Part shown: one piece after another, positions 1-4,806 of the stretch
Layout of the letters: each line of letters begins with the position of its first letter
Position numbering within the stretch: the first letter of the stretch is position 1
The notes under the pieces: model-generated
Database searches by the model: none
What the model saw: the letters and a program-made list of their open reading frames with translations, nothing else
Told to the model about the DNA's origin: nothing
Origin: Alphaproteobacteria bacterium
Lineage (GTDB): Bacteria; Pseudomonadota; Alphaproteobacteria; Puniceispirillales; UBA1172
NCBI GenBank assembly: GCA_023259875.1
Contig: JALRFL010000192.1
Span: 1 to 6,244 of the forward strand
DNA length: 6,244 nt
Reading direction: 5' to 3'
Translations under genes and position numbers: made by a program

Positions 1-82
1 TTTTTTAACATAAGTCATTGTTTTTCAGACATTAATGTAATTTGTACACTTAGTCATAGATATTTGATTTTAGTCAAACTTA

Positions 83-105
83 AACGTTAGGGCTTCAAGT
101 GAAGT
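83..105. repeat. Palindromic repeat, copy 1 (left of the relic block)
   Basis: The core GCTTCAAGTGAAGT (92-105) matches 12 of 14 bases of a second copy at 446-459. The match extends leftward through an AACG-T/C-TAG segment with a 2-base gap. The core can also fold: positions 90-96 pair with 101-107 around a 4-base loop, with one G-T pair. No T-run follows, so it is not a typical terminator. The two copies bracket the block of broken genes at 120-407. Its nature is unknown. Confidence 0.4.
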
Positions 106-119
106 CCTCAGAATCCGTT

Positions 120-407
120 CTACCTTGAACACATGAAATGGACGCTGCTAGTTCCCACGTTTAACGAAGAGGCTGTGCTCGAGCGCTGCTTGGCTTCGGC
201 AGATTTATCCCAATCATCACATTGCCCGGGGACGGCACCATCCAGAATATGCAACTTAAGCCCATCATGATCGGGGCATAAACTAATAGTGATGCGCCCT
301 TCATGGCGATGTTTCCAAACCGTGAAACGGATGATGTTTTGCAGAATTTCACCCACGGCCACCTGAATATCCATCAGCCGATGCGACTGGCACTGATCCA
401 CCACCAC
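120..407 (-). pseudogene. Internal fragment of an RsbW-like HATPase (anti-sigma serine kinase) gene
   Basis: The minus-strand frame opens with GTG codons just after an in-frame TAA and runs 95 codons. Residues ~10-65 fit the RsbW/SpoIIAB-type GHKL ATPase domain. The helix carrying the N box reads VAVGEILQNIIRF, with E and N in the E-x3-N spacing that binds Mg-ATP. A beta hairpin follows (GRITISLCPDHDGLKLHI), then the LDGAVPG turn in the place of the D-x-G-x-P box. The residue usually His after 'NIIR' is Phe. Both ends are missing: the N-terminal strand and helix are cut off near 408, and the C-terminal G-x-G-L/hydrophobic segment is replaced, from about position 205 downward, by the antisense of a glycosyltransferase start. 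Full-length family members are about 130-150 residues. I infer a non-functional remnant from a partner-switching stress-response system. Confidence 0.5.
133..270 (+). pseudogene. 5' fragment of a family-2 glycosyltransferase gene
   Basis: An ATG at 133 opens 45 codons ending at TGA (268-270). The first ~20 residues (MKWTLLVPTFNEE, then AVLERCLAS) are the classic start of a GT2 (GT-A fold) glycosyltransferase: a hydrophobic first beta strand, the P-T-F/Y-N-E-E nucleotide-sugar binding turn, and the helix with L-E-R-C-L. After about residue 22 the similarity stops and the remaining codons are the reverse complement of a different gene fragment. An intact GT2 protein would normally exceed 220 residues, so this is a truncated relic and cannot be an active transferase. 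No convincing Shine-Dalgarno sequence precedes the ATG. The break lies around 185-205. Assignment of the fragment is fairly secure; whether anything is expressed is unknown. Confidence 0.6.
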
Positions 408-438
408 CTTTTAGAAAAATCGTCTTGCGTCTGAAAAT

Positions 439-459
439 AACGCTAGCTTCACATGAAGT
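439..459. repeat. Palindromic repeat, copy 2 (right of the relic block)
   Basis: The core GCTTCACATGAAGT (446-459) differs from copy 1 only in its two central bases, which are unpaired loop bases in both copies. Paired positions are therefore conserved while the loop varies. The AACG-C-TAG segment to its left also matches copy 1. It sits about 30 bases beyond the truncated edge of the RsbW-like fragment. Confidence 0.4.
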
Positions 460-468
460 TACCACCTG

Positions 469-600
469 ATGGCAAGTATTAGAATTAGTTTTATTATATA
501 CTCAAGCAGTAGCTTTATAGTCTTAACTGTATATTCTTGCTTGGTGATAATAACTCAGCCCTTATACCGTTCTGATGTTGAAGCGATTCTAGAATTGTAA
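469..600 (+). CDS. Possible 43-residue single-span membrane peptide
   Basis: An ATG at 469 opens 43 codons ending in TAA (598-600). The peptide starts MASIRISFII, continues through a serine-rich hydrophobic stretch of about 25 residues that could cross the membrane, and ends in a polar tail (YRSDVEAILEL). No Shine-Dalgarno sequence is visible before the ATG. An ORF of this length can arise by chance in DNA this rich in A+T. I do not recognise a family. It is listed because the layout (short polar start, one hydrophobic span, acidic tail) is that of many small membrane proteins, but it may well be spurious or a remnant. Confidence 0.2.
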   Translation: MASIRISFIIYSSSSFIVLTVYSCLVIITQPLYRSDVEAILEL

Positions 601-648
601 TAAGGAGTTTTGCTTGGCATTAATTGTATAACTAATATAGTTGGTAGT

Positions 649-715
649 TTGATAATTACCCTTAATTAAATTATTTATTAAAACTTTCTATATATTCAAT
701 AAATTGTAATATAAT
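649..715 (+). promoter_or_regulatory. Candidate promoter(s) for the PopZ-like gene
   Basis: TTGATA (649-654) and TATTTA (672-677) are 17 bases apart, a plausible sigma70 pair. A perfect TATAAT also lies at 710-715 but has no good -35 at 16-18 bases. It would start transcription at about 722, right at the ribosome binding site. In DNA this AT-rich such matches are common, so neither is certain. Confidence 0.3.
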
Positions 716-721
716 ACTGAT

Positions 722-737
722 AGGAGATTATAAATTG
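722..737 (+). promoter_or_regulatory. Ribosome binding site deciding a TTG start
   Basis: AGGAG (722-726) lies 8 bases before TTG (735-737). This is the strongest Shine-Dalgarno sequence upstream of any gene in the AT-rich half. It fixes the start of the PopZ-like gene at a TTG codon rather than the later in-frame ATG (residue 9). Confidence 0.7.
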
Positions 738-1190
738 GAAAAGACCGCTGCACATATTATGTCCTCTATTGAGGTGTTATGGAATGAGGCTAACTCGATA
801 GAAGCTTTTGACCCAATGTTACTCCTGTCTGATGATGATATTTATTATGACAGCCCAAAAACCATGCTCAATAAGCCTTCTAAGGCTGGCTTTGCCAGTT
901 ATGAAGATTTAGGGAAAAGGGTGGAGCAGGCTAGCCAATATGCTCCTGACACAAAAACCACTTTACCCCCGGCAGATGCTATAAATCGAATAAAGGATGT
1001 AACTAGGCTTCGTCCTAATTCTGCCCTTGATGTCGATACTAATTCACCGGAATATTTATTTGGGGATTCTTTTACTAATTTAGTTCGCCATATAGTTGTA
1101 GATTATCTCGATAAATCGGTGGAACCTATTATAAGAGAAGCCATAACTTCTGAGATTAGGAAAATTAGCAACAAAAAAAATAAGAAATAA
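735..1190 (+). CDS. PopZ-like (DUF2497) polar organising protein, divergent
   Basis: This 151-residue protein shows the three-part plan of PopZ, the alphaproteobacterial scaffold that self-assembles at cell poles and holds the ParB-parS centromere and signalling proteins. Residues 8-18 (IMSSIEVLWNE) align with the N-terminal client-binding helix I-L-A-S-I-R-R-I-I of the family. Residues 26-35 (DPMLLLSDDD) fit the following 'LEL-T/S' acidic segment. Residues 112-146 (SFTNLVRHIVVDYLDK, then SVEPIIREAITSEIRKIS) fit the C-terminal oligomerisation helices, where relatives read L-V-R-x-x-L-R-P-x-L-x-x-W-L-D and end in E-I-x-R. The usual 'RP' is absent and Trp is Tyr. The middle linker is less acidic and proline-rich than in Caulobacter PopZ (about 177 residues). 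The protein ends in a lysine/asparagine tail coded by an A8 run. It stands alone; popZ often lies near valS, which is not seen here. The assignment is by remembered motif pattern and fairly likely. Confidence 0.55.
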   Translation: MEKTAAHIMSSIEVLWNEANSIEAFDPMLLLSDDDIYYDSPKTMLNKPSKAGFASYEDLGKRVEQASQYAPDTKTTLPPADAINRIKDVTRLRPNSALDVDTNSPEYLFGDSFTNLVRHIVVDYLDKSVEPIIREAITSEIRKISNKKNKK

Positions 1191-1198
1191 TAATTTAA

Positions 1199-1213
1199 AG
1201 TCTTTTAAAGACT
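1199..1213. terminator. Weak palindrome after the PopZ-like gene
   Basis: AGTCTTT and AAAGACT form a perfect 7-base inverted repeat around one T, starting 9 bases after the stop codon. It lies in the 88-base gap between two converging genes. No T-run follows directly, only a T-rich stretch, so termination is possible but the signal is weak. Confidence 0.25.
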
Positions 1214-1278
1214 CATCGTTTTCATTGTGCTTATCGTCAACCTTAAAATTATCAGTTCTTGATTAGGACTCAAAAAAG

Positions 1279-1743
1279 TTAGTCAGAAAAAATATCTTTT
1301 GCTGACTTATAAAGCGATTTGCTTTCAAGAATGTAAAGGTTGGCCTTAATAAGACCCGCATCAAATAGTTCTTTCAAGGCCAGCATATCCCGTTCAATAC
1401 GGCGCAAATCCCGCAAAGTCGGATCACTGTTATCTTGCGCTATTTCATAAAGATCAAGAACTTGTCTTGGTGGCTCTGGTCGCTGATATAATGAAAAACC
1501 AGCCAAGATATTCTGTTCTTGCAAAACCAAAAGTTTTCTTTGTGGCAGTATCATCATGACCAACAAAAACAGAAAAAGAATAGCACCTGCAAAGACCAAA
1601 ATGGCACCAATAGTCTCTTCACTAAAGTTACCCGAAAGGATATACCCCAGCGTTTTCCAAAACTCCTGAATGAGCCATTGAACAAAGGTAATTGTGGTTG
1701 CCAATACCGTTTCAAAAAATTCTAATATCTGTTCAAAAAGCAT
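1279..1743 (-). CDS. Small membrane protein with SHOCT-like C-terminal tail
   Basis: This 154-residue protein has an amphipathic/hydrophobic N-terminus (residues ~13-36, possibly a membrane-associated or spanning helix) and a strong transmembrane segment at ~45-66 (ending LFLFLLVMMILP). A cytoplasmic-looking charged region follows. Residues ~117-148 (ERDMLALKELFDAGLI, then KANLYILESKSL) resemble the SHOCT motif, a short domain often found at the end of bacterial membrane or stress-linked proteins, where L-K-x-L-x-D-x-G-x-I-T is followed by a helix with regularly spaced Glu/Lys/Leu. The usual 'T-x-x-E-F/Y' is here 'K-A-N-L-Y', so the match is partial. Start is the ATG at 1743; the Shine-Dalgarno sequence is weak. 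It converges on the PopZ-like gene. Directly upstream on the same strand is a coding-like stretch without a start, which may once have been its partner. Function unknown; SHOCT may mediate oligomerisation. Confidence 0.5.
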   Translation of the reverse strand: MLFEQILEFFETVLATTITFVQWLIQEFWKTLGYILSGNFSEETIGAILVFAGAILFLFLLVMMILPQRKLLVLQEQNILAGFSLYQRPEPPRQVLDLYEIAQDNSDPTLRDLRRIERDMLALKELFDAGLIKANLYILESKSLYKSAKDIFSD

Positions 1744-1750
1744 TGTATTG

Positions 1751-1915
1751 TTATTCTATTAAGCTGAGAACTCGATCAATAACTATTAACATAATTTGCC
1801 GCAACTCTTCCACTTTTAAGGAAGTAAAATGACATATATGCTTATGCTGTTCGCCATCTAGGTAGTAAGAGCAATGAAAAACATGATCGCTTTCTATAAT
1901 CCGTGATGAAAAAAT
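1751..1915 (-). pseudogene. Start-less coding-like stretch, probable gene remnant
   Basis: A 54-codon open frame runs between two TAA codons (1916-1918 and 1751-1753) and ends 7 bases before the ATG of the downstream gene. Its translation looks protein-like: SDHVFHCSYYLDGEQHKHIC, then a mixed charged/hydrophobic helix ending in DRVLSLIE. There is no ATG, GTG or TTG in its first 30 codons; only an ATT stands at the beginning. The next in-frame ATG upstream (1943-1945) is separated from it by TAG (1925-1927) and TAA (1916-1918). A run of six A on the plus strand (1909-1914 region) is a natural spot for a frameshift. I read it as a decayed gene once co-transcribed with its neighbour. No family recognised. 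A sequencing error is an alternative. Confidence 0.3.
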
Positions 1916-2216
1916 TTAAACCCACTATTTCAACTCATTTTGCATCCTATTCTGCCAGACTGGAATCATAAACTATCAAAAGCCTTAATTTAATGATATT
2001 TTTAACTTATAGCTTTTGAATATAAAAAATAGAAATCCAGCTTCATTTTCTGCAATGTATAGCCAGATGTACCTTTACTATTTTTATAAAGGAAACATAA
2101 ATATCTGATAAGACAAATGAGTTGCTTCGTGGCAAGTCATATATGATAAAAATGTTTATTGGTCCTATTCTGCGCAGCACATTAGCTTAATTTTCAACAT
2201 AAGCGTATTGACCGCT
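1916..2216. other. AT-rich spacer, no supported gene
   Basis: No gene, RNA or convincing promoter was found here. A hairpin can form from CCTTTA (2072-2077) and TAAAGG (2087-2092) around a 9-base loop. Several very short open frames occur on both strands, including a GTG-started 40-odd-codon frame on the minus strand; none resembles a known protein or has a Shine-Dalgarno sequence. Confidence 0.4.
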
Positions 2217-3005
2217 ATGTTAATTAGGCATGATAATATTAGTATGTTAAATATATTCCAAAGAAAAAAACACCAATTACGAAGCCGTGTAATAAATTAT
2301 CAGATTAGAAATCGTATAGTGCCCCTTAGCATTTCAAGGCGTCGTAATGCACGGCGTATAACCTTGAGAGTTACTGATGAGCGGATTAATATTTGCGCAC
2401 CAAATTATGTCAGTGACAGTGAAATCTTAAATTTTGTCGATAGTCAGTCAGATTGGGTGGAGTCACGCCTTAGAACAATATATGAGAATTTTGATAAGGA
2501 GGAGCCGAGCATTCTTTATCTTGGTAAAGAAATTCCTATTAAAATCACCCCAAATTATTCAGGTCACCAGTATTTTATGCGCTTGCAAAACGATTGTTTT
2601 TGGTTAGATCGCCCCAAAGGGGCAAAAATGTCACCTGTACGACAAGTTGAGAAGCATCTCAAAGAGGAGACTAAGAAAAGTATTTCTGTCATCCTGCCGC
2701 CTGTATTGGTTAAATTAGGAGAACCCACAGTCCAAATAAGCATTCGCAATCAGAGATCTCGTTGGGGTAGCTGTTCTAGCAAACGACATTTATCCTTTAA
2801 CTGGCGTTTGATAATGGCACCAAAAGATGTTCTTCGTTATGTCGTTATTCACGAGGCTGCCCATCTTCGCTATCACGATCACAGCCAAAAATTCTGGTCA
2901 CTGGTAGAACAGCTAATGCCAGATTATCATCAATATCGTCAATGGCTTAAAGATAATCAGGAGCGGATTATGATCAAATTAGATCGTAGACTTGCTAATT
3001 TGTAA
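2217..3005 (+). CDS. YgjP/DUF45-family zinc metallopeptidase (M48-like, SprT-type)
   Basis: The gluzincin signature is complete. The motif HEAAH in VVIHEAAHLRYHDHS carries the two His ligands and catalytic Glu (about 45 residues from the C-terminus). The third His follows in the D-H-S-x-K-F-W motif that relatives show as N-H-S-x-x-F-W. About 30 residues before lies the family hallmark RSRWGSCSSKRHLSFNWRL. The N-terminal half has the typical beta-rich 'R-R-x-A-R-R-I-T-L-R-V' opening, the 'DWVESRL' helix and the 'LYLGKEIPI' strand. Family members are ~230-260 residues, so this 262-residue protein is full length. The start is uncertain: TTG 2208, ATG 2217 and ATG 2244 are all in frame and none has a good Shine-Dalgarno sequence; I chose the first ATG. 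There is no signal peptide, so it is probably cytoplasmic. YgjP-type proteins are predicted proteases with poorly known substrates. It stands alone, with AT-rich codon use like its left-hand neighbours. Confidence 0.88.
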   Translation: MLIRHDNISMLNIFQRKKHQLRSRVINYQIRNRIVPLSISRRRNARRITLRVTDERINICAPNYVSDSEILNFVDSQSDWVESRLRTIYENFDKEEPSILYLGKEIPIKITPNYSGHQYFMRLQNDCFWLDRPKGAKMSPVRQVEKHLKEETKKSISVILPPVLVKLGEPTVQISIRNQRSRWGSCSSKRHLSFNWRLIMAPKDVLRYVVIHEAAHLRYHDHSQKFWSLVEQLMPDYHQYRQWLKDNQERIMIKLDRRLANL

Positions 3006-3065
3006 TTACCAAAGATAACATTTTAAAAATATTAATATATTACTTTTAAAACAACTGTTTTTAAT

Positions 3066-3095
3066 TTGATATGATTTCAATTCTTCAAATATTAT
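3066..3095 (+). promoter_or_regulatory. Candidate sigma70 promoter for the exported protein gene
   Basis: TTGATA (3066-3071) and TATTAT (3090-3095) are 18 bases apart. Transcription would start near 3102, about 105 bases before the preferred ATG. The surrounding DNA is very AT-rich, which lowers the weight of the match. Confidence 0.35.
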
Positions 3096-3207
3096 AAAGA
3101 AACTAAATTCACTCACTTTATGCAAATATTTACAGATCAGTTTGACGCCTGACCAGTTCATGCTATTCATAATCAACCTTTTATTTGCCAAAACTTATAG
3201 ATCGGCA

Positions 3208-3684
3208 ATGTGTATGTTGTTTAAGATTTATCGTTTGGTGGCGTTTGCCATGTTAATTATAGTGATGTTTGGGCTTAGCCCTTTATTCATTGCTTCTGAC
3301 CCTGCCTTTGGCAAATCTTATTCTGACACGGGGTCTGATCCGATATCTTTTGCTGATGGCGCGGTTTGCATAGAGAGCTTTGAGCCGTTTATAGACCCCG
3401 GCTATTGTGCAGGTTTATCCATTGCTTATTTAGAAATCCTCAATGATCAGGCCTCTTTGGCTATTATCTCAGAAACACATGTCATTGATCAGCTCAAAGC
3501 CATTCATCAGCAATGCCATGCCACTGATTTCAACAGTGCCGTTGGGCTTGGGCAAACCGCGTTTCACCGGATGCTGTATTATGCGACACCTGATCGGTTA
3601 AATACGCGTTTAGGGCAATGTCAGGTGTTGCTAAAAGATTATCGGCTAAGCTGGCCAGGTGATGGTGGGCGCGGCAAGGATTGA
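3208..3684 (+). CDS. Hypothetical exported four-cysteine protein, overlapping tRNA-Val antisense
   Basis: From the ATG at 3208 this is a 158-residue protein. Its first ~35 residues form a Sec-type signal peptide: a short start with Lys and Arg (FKIYR), then a long hydrophobic core (LVAFAMLIIVMFGLSPLFIA), with cleavage plausible around ASDPAFG/KS. The predicted mature part has four cysteines (residues 54, 67, 103, 138), enough for two disulfides in the periplasm, set in DGAVCIESF, DPGYCAGLS, IHQQCHA and LGQCQVL. The GYCAGL-x-x-A-Y helix vaguely recalls periplasmic Rap1a/Tai-type small proteins, but I cannot support that. In-frame starts at TTG 3142 and ATG 3160 or 3214 are alternatives; none has a clear Shine-Dalgarno sequence. 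The last 7 codons, including the stop, are antisense to the 3' end of the tRNA-Val gene, so the sequence WPGDGGRGKD is partly dictated by the tRNA. Function unknown. Confidence 0.55.
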   Translation: MCMLFKIYRLVAFAMLIIVMFGLSPLFIASDPAFGKSYSDTGSDPISFADGAVCIESFEPFIDPGYCAGLSIAYLEILNDQASLAIISETHVIDQLKAIHQQCHATDFNSAVGLGQTAFHRMLYYATPDRLNTRLGQCQVLLKDYRLSWPGDGGRGKD

Positions 3685-3737
3685 ACTTGCGACCCCTACG
3701 ATGTCAACGTAGTGCTCTCCCACTGAGCTACGCGCCC
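3663..3737 (-). tRNA. tRNA-Val (anticodon GAC)
   Basis: The reverse strand folds as a complete cloverleaf. The acceptor stem is GGCGCG-type, 7 pairs (GGGCGCG with CGCGCCC). A 4-pair D stem (GCTC/GAGC) and a 5-pair anticodon stem (CTACG/CGTAG) enclose the loop TTGACAT, giving anticodon GAC (valine). The variable loop is GGGTC, the T stem GCAAG/CTTGC and the T loop TTCAATC. Discriminator base A is followed by an encoded CCA (3663-3665). Length is 75 bases including CCA. The 3' end overlaps the end of the exported protein gene on the other strand by 22 bases. This isoacceptor reads GUC and GUU. I see no clear rho-independent terminator just after it. Confidence 0.96.
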
Positions 3738-3753
3738 CAAAACCTAGCTCACT

Positions 3754-3782
3754 CTATAACCTAGGCCAGAAACGCTTTTCAA
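3754..3782 (-). promoter_or_regulatory. Sigma70-type promoter of tRNA-Val
   Basis: Read on the minus strand, TTGAAA (3777-3782) and TTATAG (3754-3759) are exactly 17 bases apart. Initiation would fall near 3747, about 10 bases before the mature tRNA 5' end (3737), which fits a short leader for RNase P to remove. There is no gene between. Confidence 0.6.
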
Positions 3783-3798
3783 TCATTTTCTTTTGGAT

Positions 3799-3818
3799 CA
3801 GGCGTTTTCTTTCGCCTG
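3799..3818. repeat. Inverted repeat between the divergent tRNA-Val and amidohydrolase genes
   Basis: CAGGCG (3799-3804) and CGCCTG (3813-3818) are perfect complements around an 8-base T-rich spacer. It lies 17 bases upstream of the tRNA promoter -35 and 75 bases before the amidohydrolase start. It could be an operator or just a hairpin; no T-run makes it a terminator. Confidence 0.3.
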
Positions 3819-3892
3819 TATTAGGTCTATTCTTGGCCTTCTTAACCAGAATTGCTTATGATGACCATAACGATTACTACTGGCAGGGAAGT

Positions 3893-4780
3893 ATGAGCCA
3901 ACATGACGCCACATCACCCGATGAAACGATAAGCGAAGCCATAAGGATTCGCGGTGGGGATTTGCCGGGTCATATCTTGCACCAAGACGGCAACCCAAGG
4001 CTGGTCATTTCATCCCCTCATAGTGGCAGACATTACCCTGATGATTTCCTGAATACCAGTTGCCGGAGTTTGGCGGAATTGCGGCAAGTTGAAGATGGCT
4101 TGCTTGATATTCTGCTATCTCGCGCGCCGCTTGACGGTGTGCTAATCGCGGCGGAATTTCCGCGCAGTTTTGTTGATGTGAACCGTCATGCTGATGAACT
4201 AGACCCTGATATGTTTTCATCCCTGCCTCAAGATATCTCAACCAAAGAAACCCGTTACACGCGCTCTGGCTTAGGGGTGATCCCTTCTCGCCTAGGTCAG
4301 CATCTGCCCATTTATGATCGCTTATTATCCCAAGAGGATTATCTCAGCCGCATGAAAGGCTGTTATTATCCTTATCATGAAAACCTAGCCGCTATGCTGG
4401 AAACCGCAAAGCGGCATGGCTCTGCTGTCTTGCTGGATATCCATTCCATGCCATCAGACGCCTCAAAAAAGCAGACTGATATTGTTATTGGGGATTTGCA
4501 TGGGCAATCCGCCAAACCTTGGCTAACCCATTTGGCGCAAGAGTTTTTTGCCAAAGCCGGATTTGATGTTCGGCTGAACACGCCTTTTGCTGGCGGATAT
4601 ATTACGCGGCATTATGGTCGCCCTGATCAAGGGGTATCCGCCATTCAGATTGAAATCAATCGGCGGCTCTACATGGACGAACAGCATATCAGGCTTAGGC
4701 CGCGTTGGGTGGAAATGTCAAAAACCTTAGAACAATTTATCCAATTGGTAAGCCAACGGCTTCATCAATCACATCCTTGA
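3893..4780 (+). CDS. N-formylglutamate amidohydrolase (FGase family, HutG-like)
   Basis: This 295-residue protein belongs to the FGase family, which hydrolyses N-formyl-L-glutamate to glutamate and formate, the last step of one histidine degradation route. Visible motifs: SPHSGRHYP near residue 41, RSFVDVNRHADELDP at 91-105, DIHSMPSDA at 182-190, DIVIGD at 196-201, PFAGGYITRHYGRP at 231-244 and QIEINRRLYMDE at 252-263. The conserved His, Asp and Glu residues in these motifs are the likely metal and substrate ligands. Length (usual ~260-300) and motif order are normal, so it should be active and cytoplasmic. I chose the ATG at 3893 because AGGGA lies just ahead (3885-3889) and the upstream in-frame TTG (3833) would add 20 unfamiliar residues. 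No other hut genes are in view, so a role in histidine use is inferred; hydrolysis of other N-formyl amino acids is possible. It diverges from tRNA-Val and converges on mnmC. Confidence 0.85.
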   Translation: MSQHDATSPDETISEAIRIRGGDLPGHILHQDGNPRLVISSPHSGRHYPDDFLNTSCRSLAELRQVEDGLLDILLSRAPLDGVLIAAEFPRSFVDVNRHADELDPDMFSSLPQDISTKETRYTRSGLGVIPSRLGQHLPIYDRLLSQEDYLSRMKGCYYPYHENLAAMLETAKRHGSAVLLDIHSMPSDASKKQTDIVIGDLHGQSAKPWLTHLAQEFFAKAGFDVRLNTPFAGGYITRHYGRPDQGVSAIQIEINRRLYMDEQHIRLRPRWVEMSKTLEQFIQLVSQRLHQSHP

Positions 4781-4797
4781 GGCTTAGGACCTGCCTC
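4779..4797. terminator. Possible bidirectional hairpin between convergent genes
   Basis: GAGGC (4779-4783) and GCCTC (4793-4797) can pair around a 9-base loop, starting at the amidohydrolase stop codon. It fills most of the 26-base gap to the mnmC stop. The stem is short and no T-run follows on either strand, so its role as a terminator is doubtful. Confidence 0.25.
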
Positions 4798-4806
4798 TGG
4801 CATCTG

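Larger units (their letters stand above)
408..734. other. AT-rich spacer, no well-supported gene
   Basis: This stretch holds the second palindromic repeat (439-459), a doubtful 43-residue membrane ORF (469-600) and promoter-like sequences ahead of the gene at 735. A Shine-Dalgarno-like AAGGAG (602-607) stands before a TTG (614) that opens only five codons, so it may be left over from a lost gene. No RNA gene was recognised. Confidence 0.5.

Noticed and set aside
83..105. Resemblance of the CGTTAGGGC stretch to an integron attC recombination half-site
   Set aside because: The R'-type core is imperfect, there is no matching complementary R'' half at the right distance, and the second copy (439-459) lacks the core altogether.
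1519..1725. Plus-strand 68-codon frame
   Set aside because: It is antisense to the membrane protein gene, which has a coherent transmembrane segment and tail; the plus-strand product has a skewed Lys/Gln composition.
2041..2178. Minus-strand frame of about 40 codons opened by GTG
   Set aside because: No start signal, unusual composition rich in Ile, and AT-rich DNA yields such frames by chance.
2101..2190. Open frame with protein-like residues (DKTNELLRGKSYMIK) just before the metallopeptidase
   Set aside because: It is under 30 codons, starts after a stop with only a late ATG, has no Shine-Dalgarno sequence and matches no family I know.
3006..3191. Minus-strand 61-codon frame between the metallopeptidase and the exported protein
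   Set aside because: Very AT-rich composition, no Shine-Dalgarno sequence, and it overlaps the promoter candidate of the downstream gene.
408..3200. Search for CRISPR repeats, transposase or toxin-antitoxin genes
   Set aside because: No regularly spaced repeats, no DDE or serine/tyrosine recombinase motifs and no paired small genes of toxin-antitoxin type were seen.
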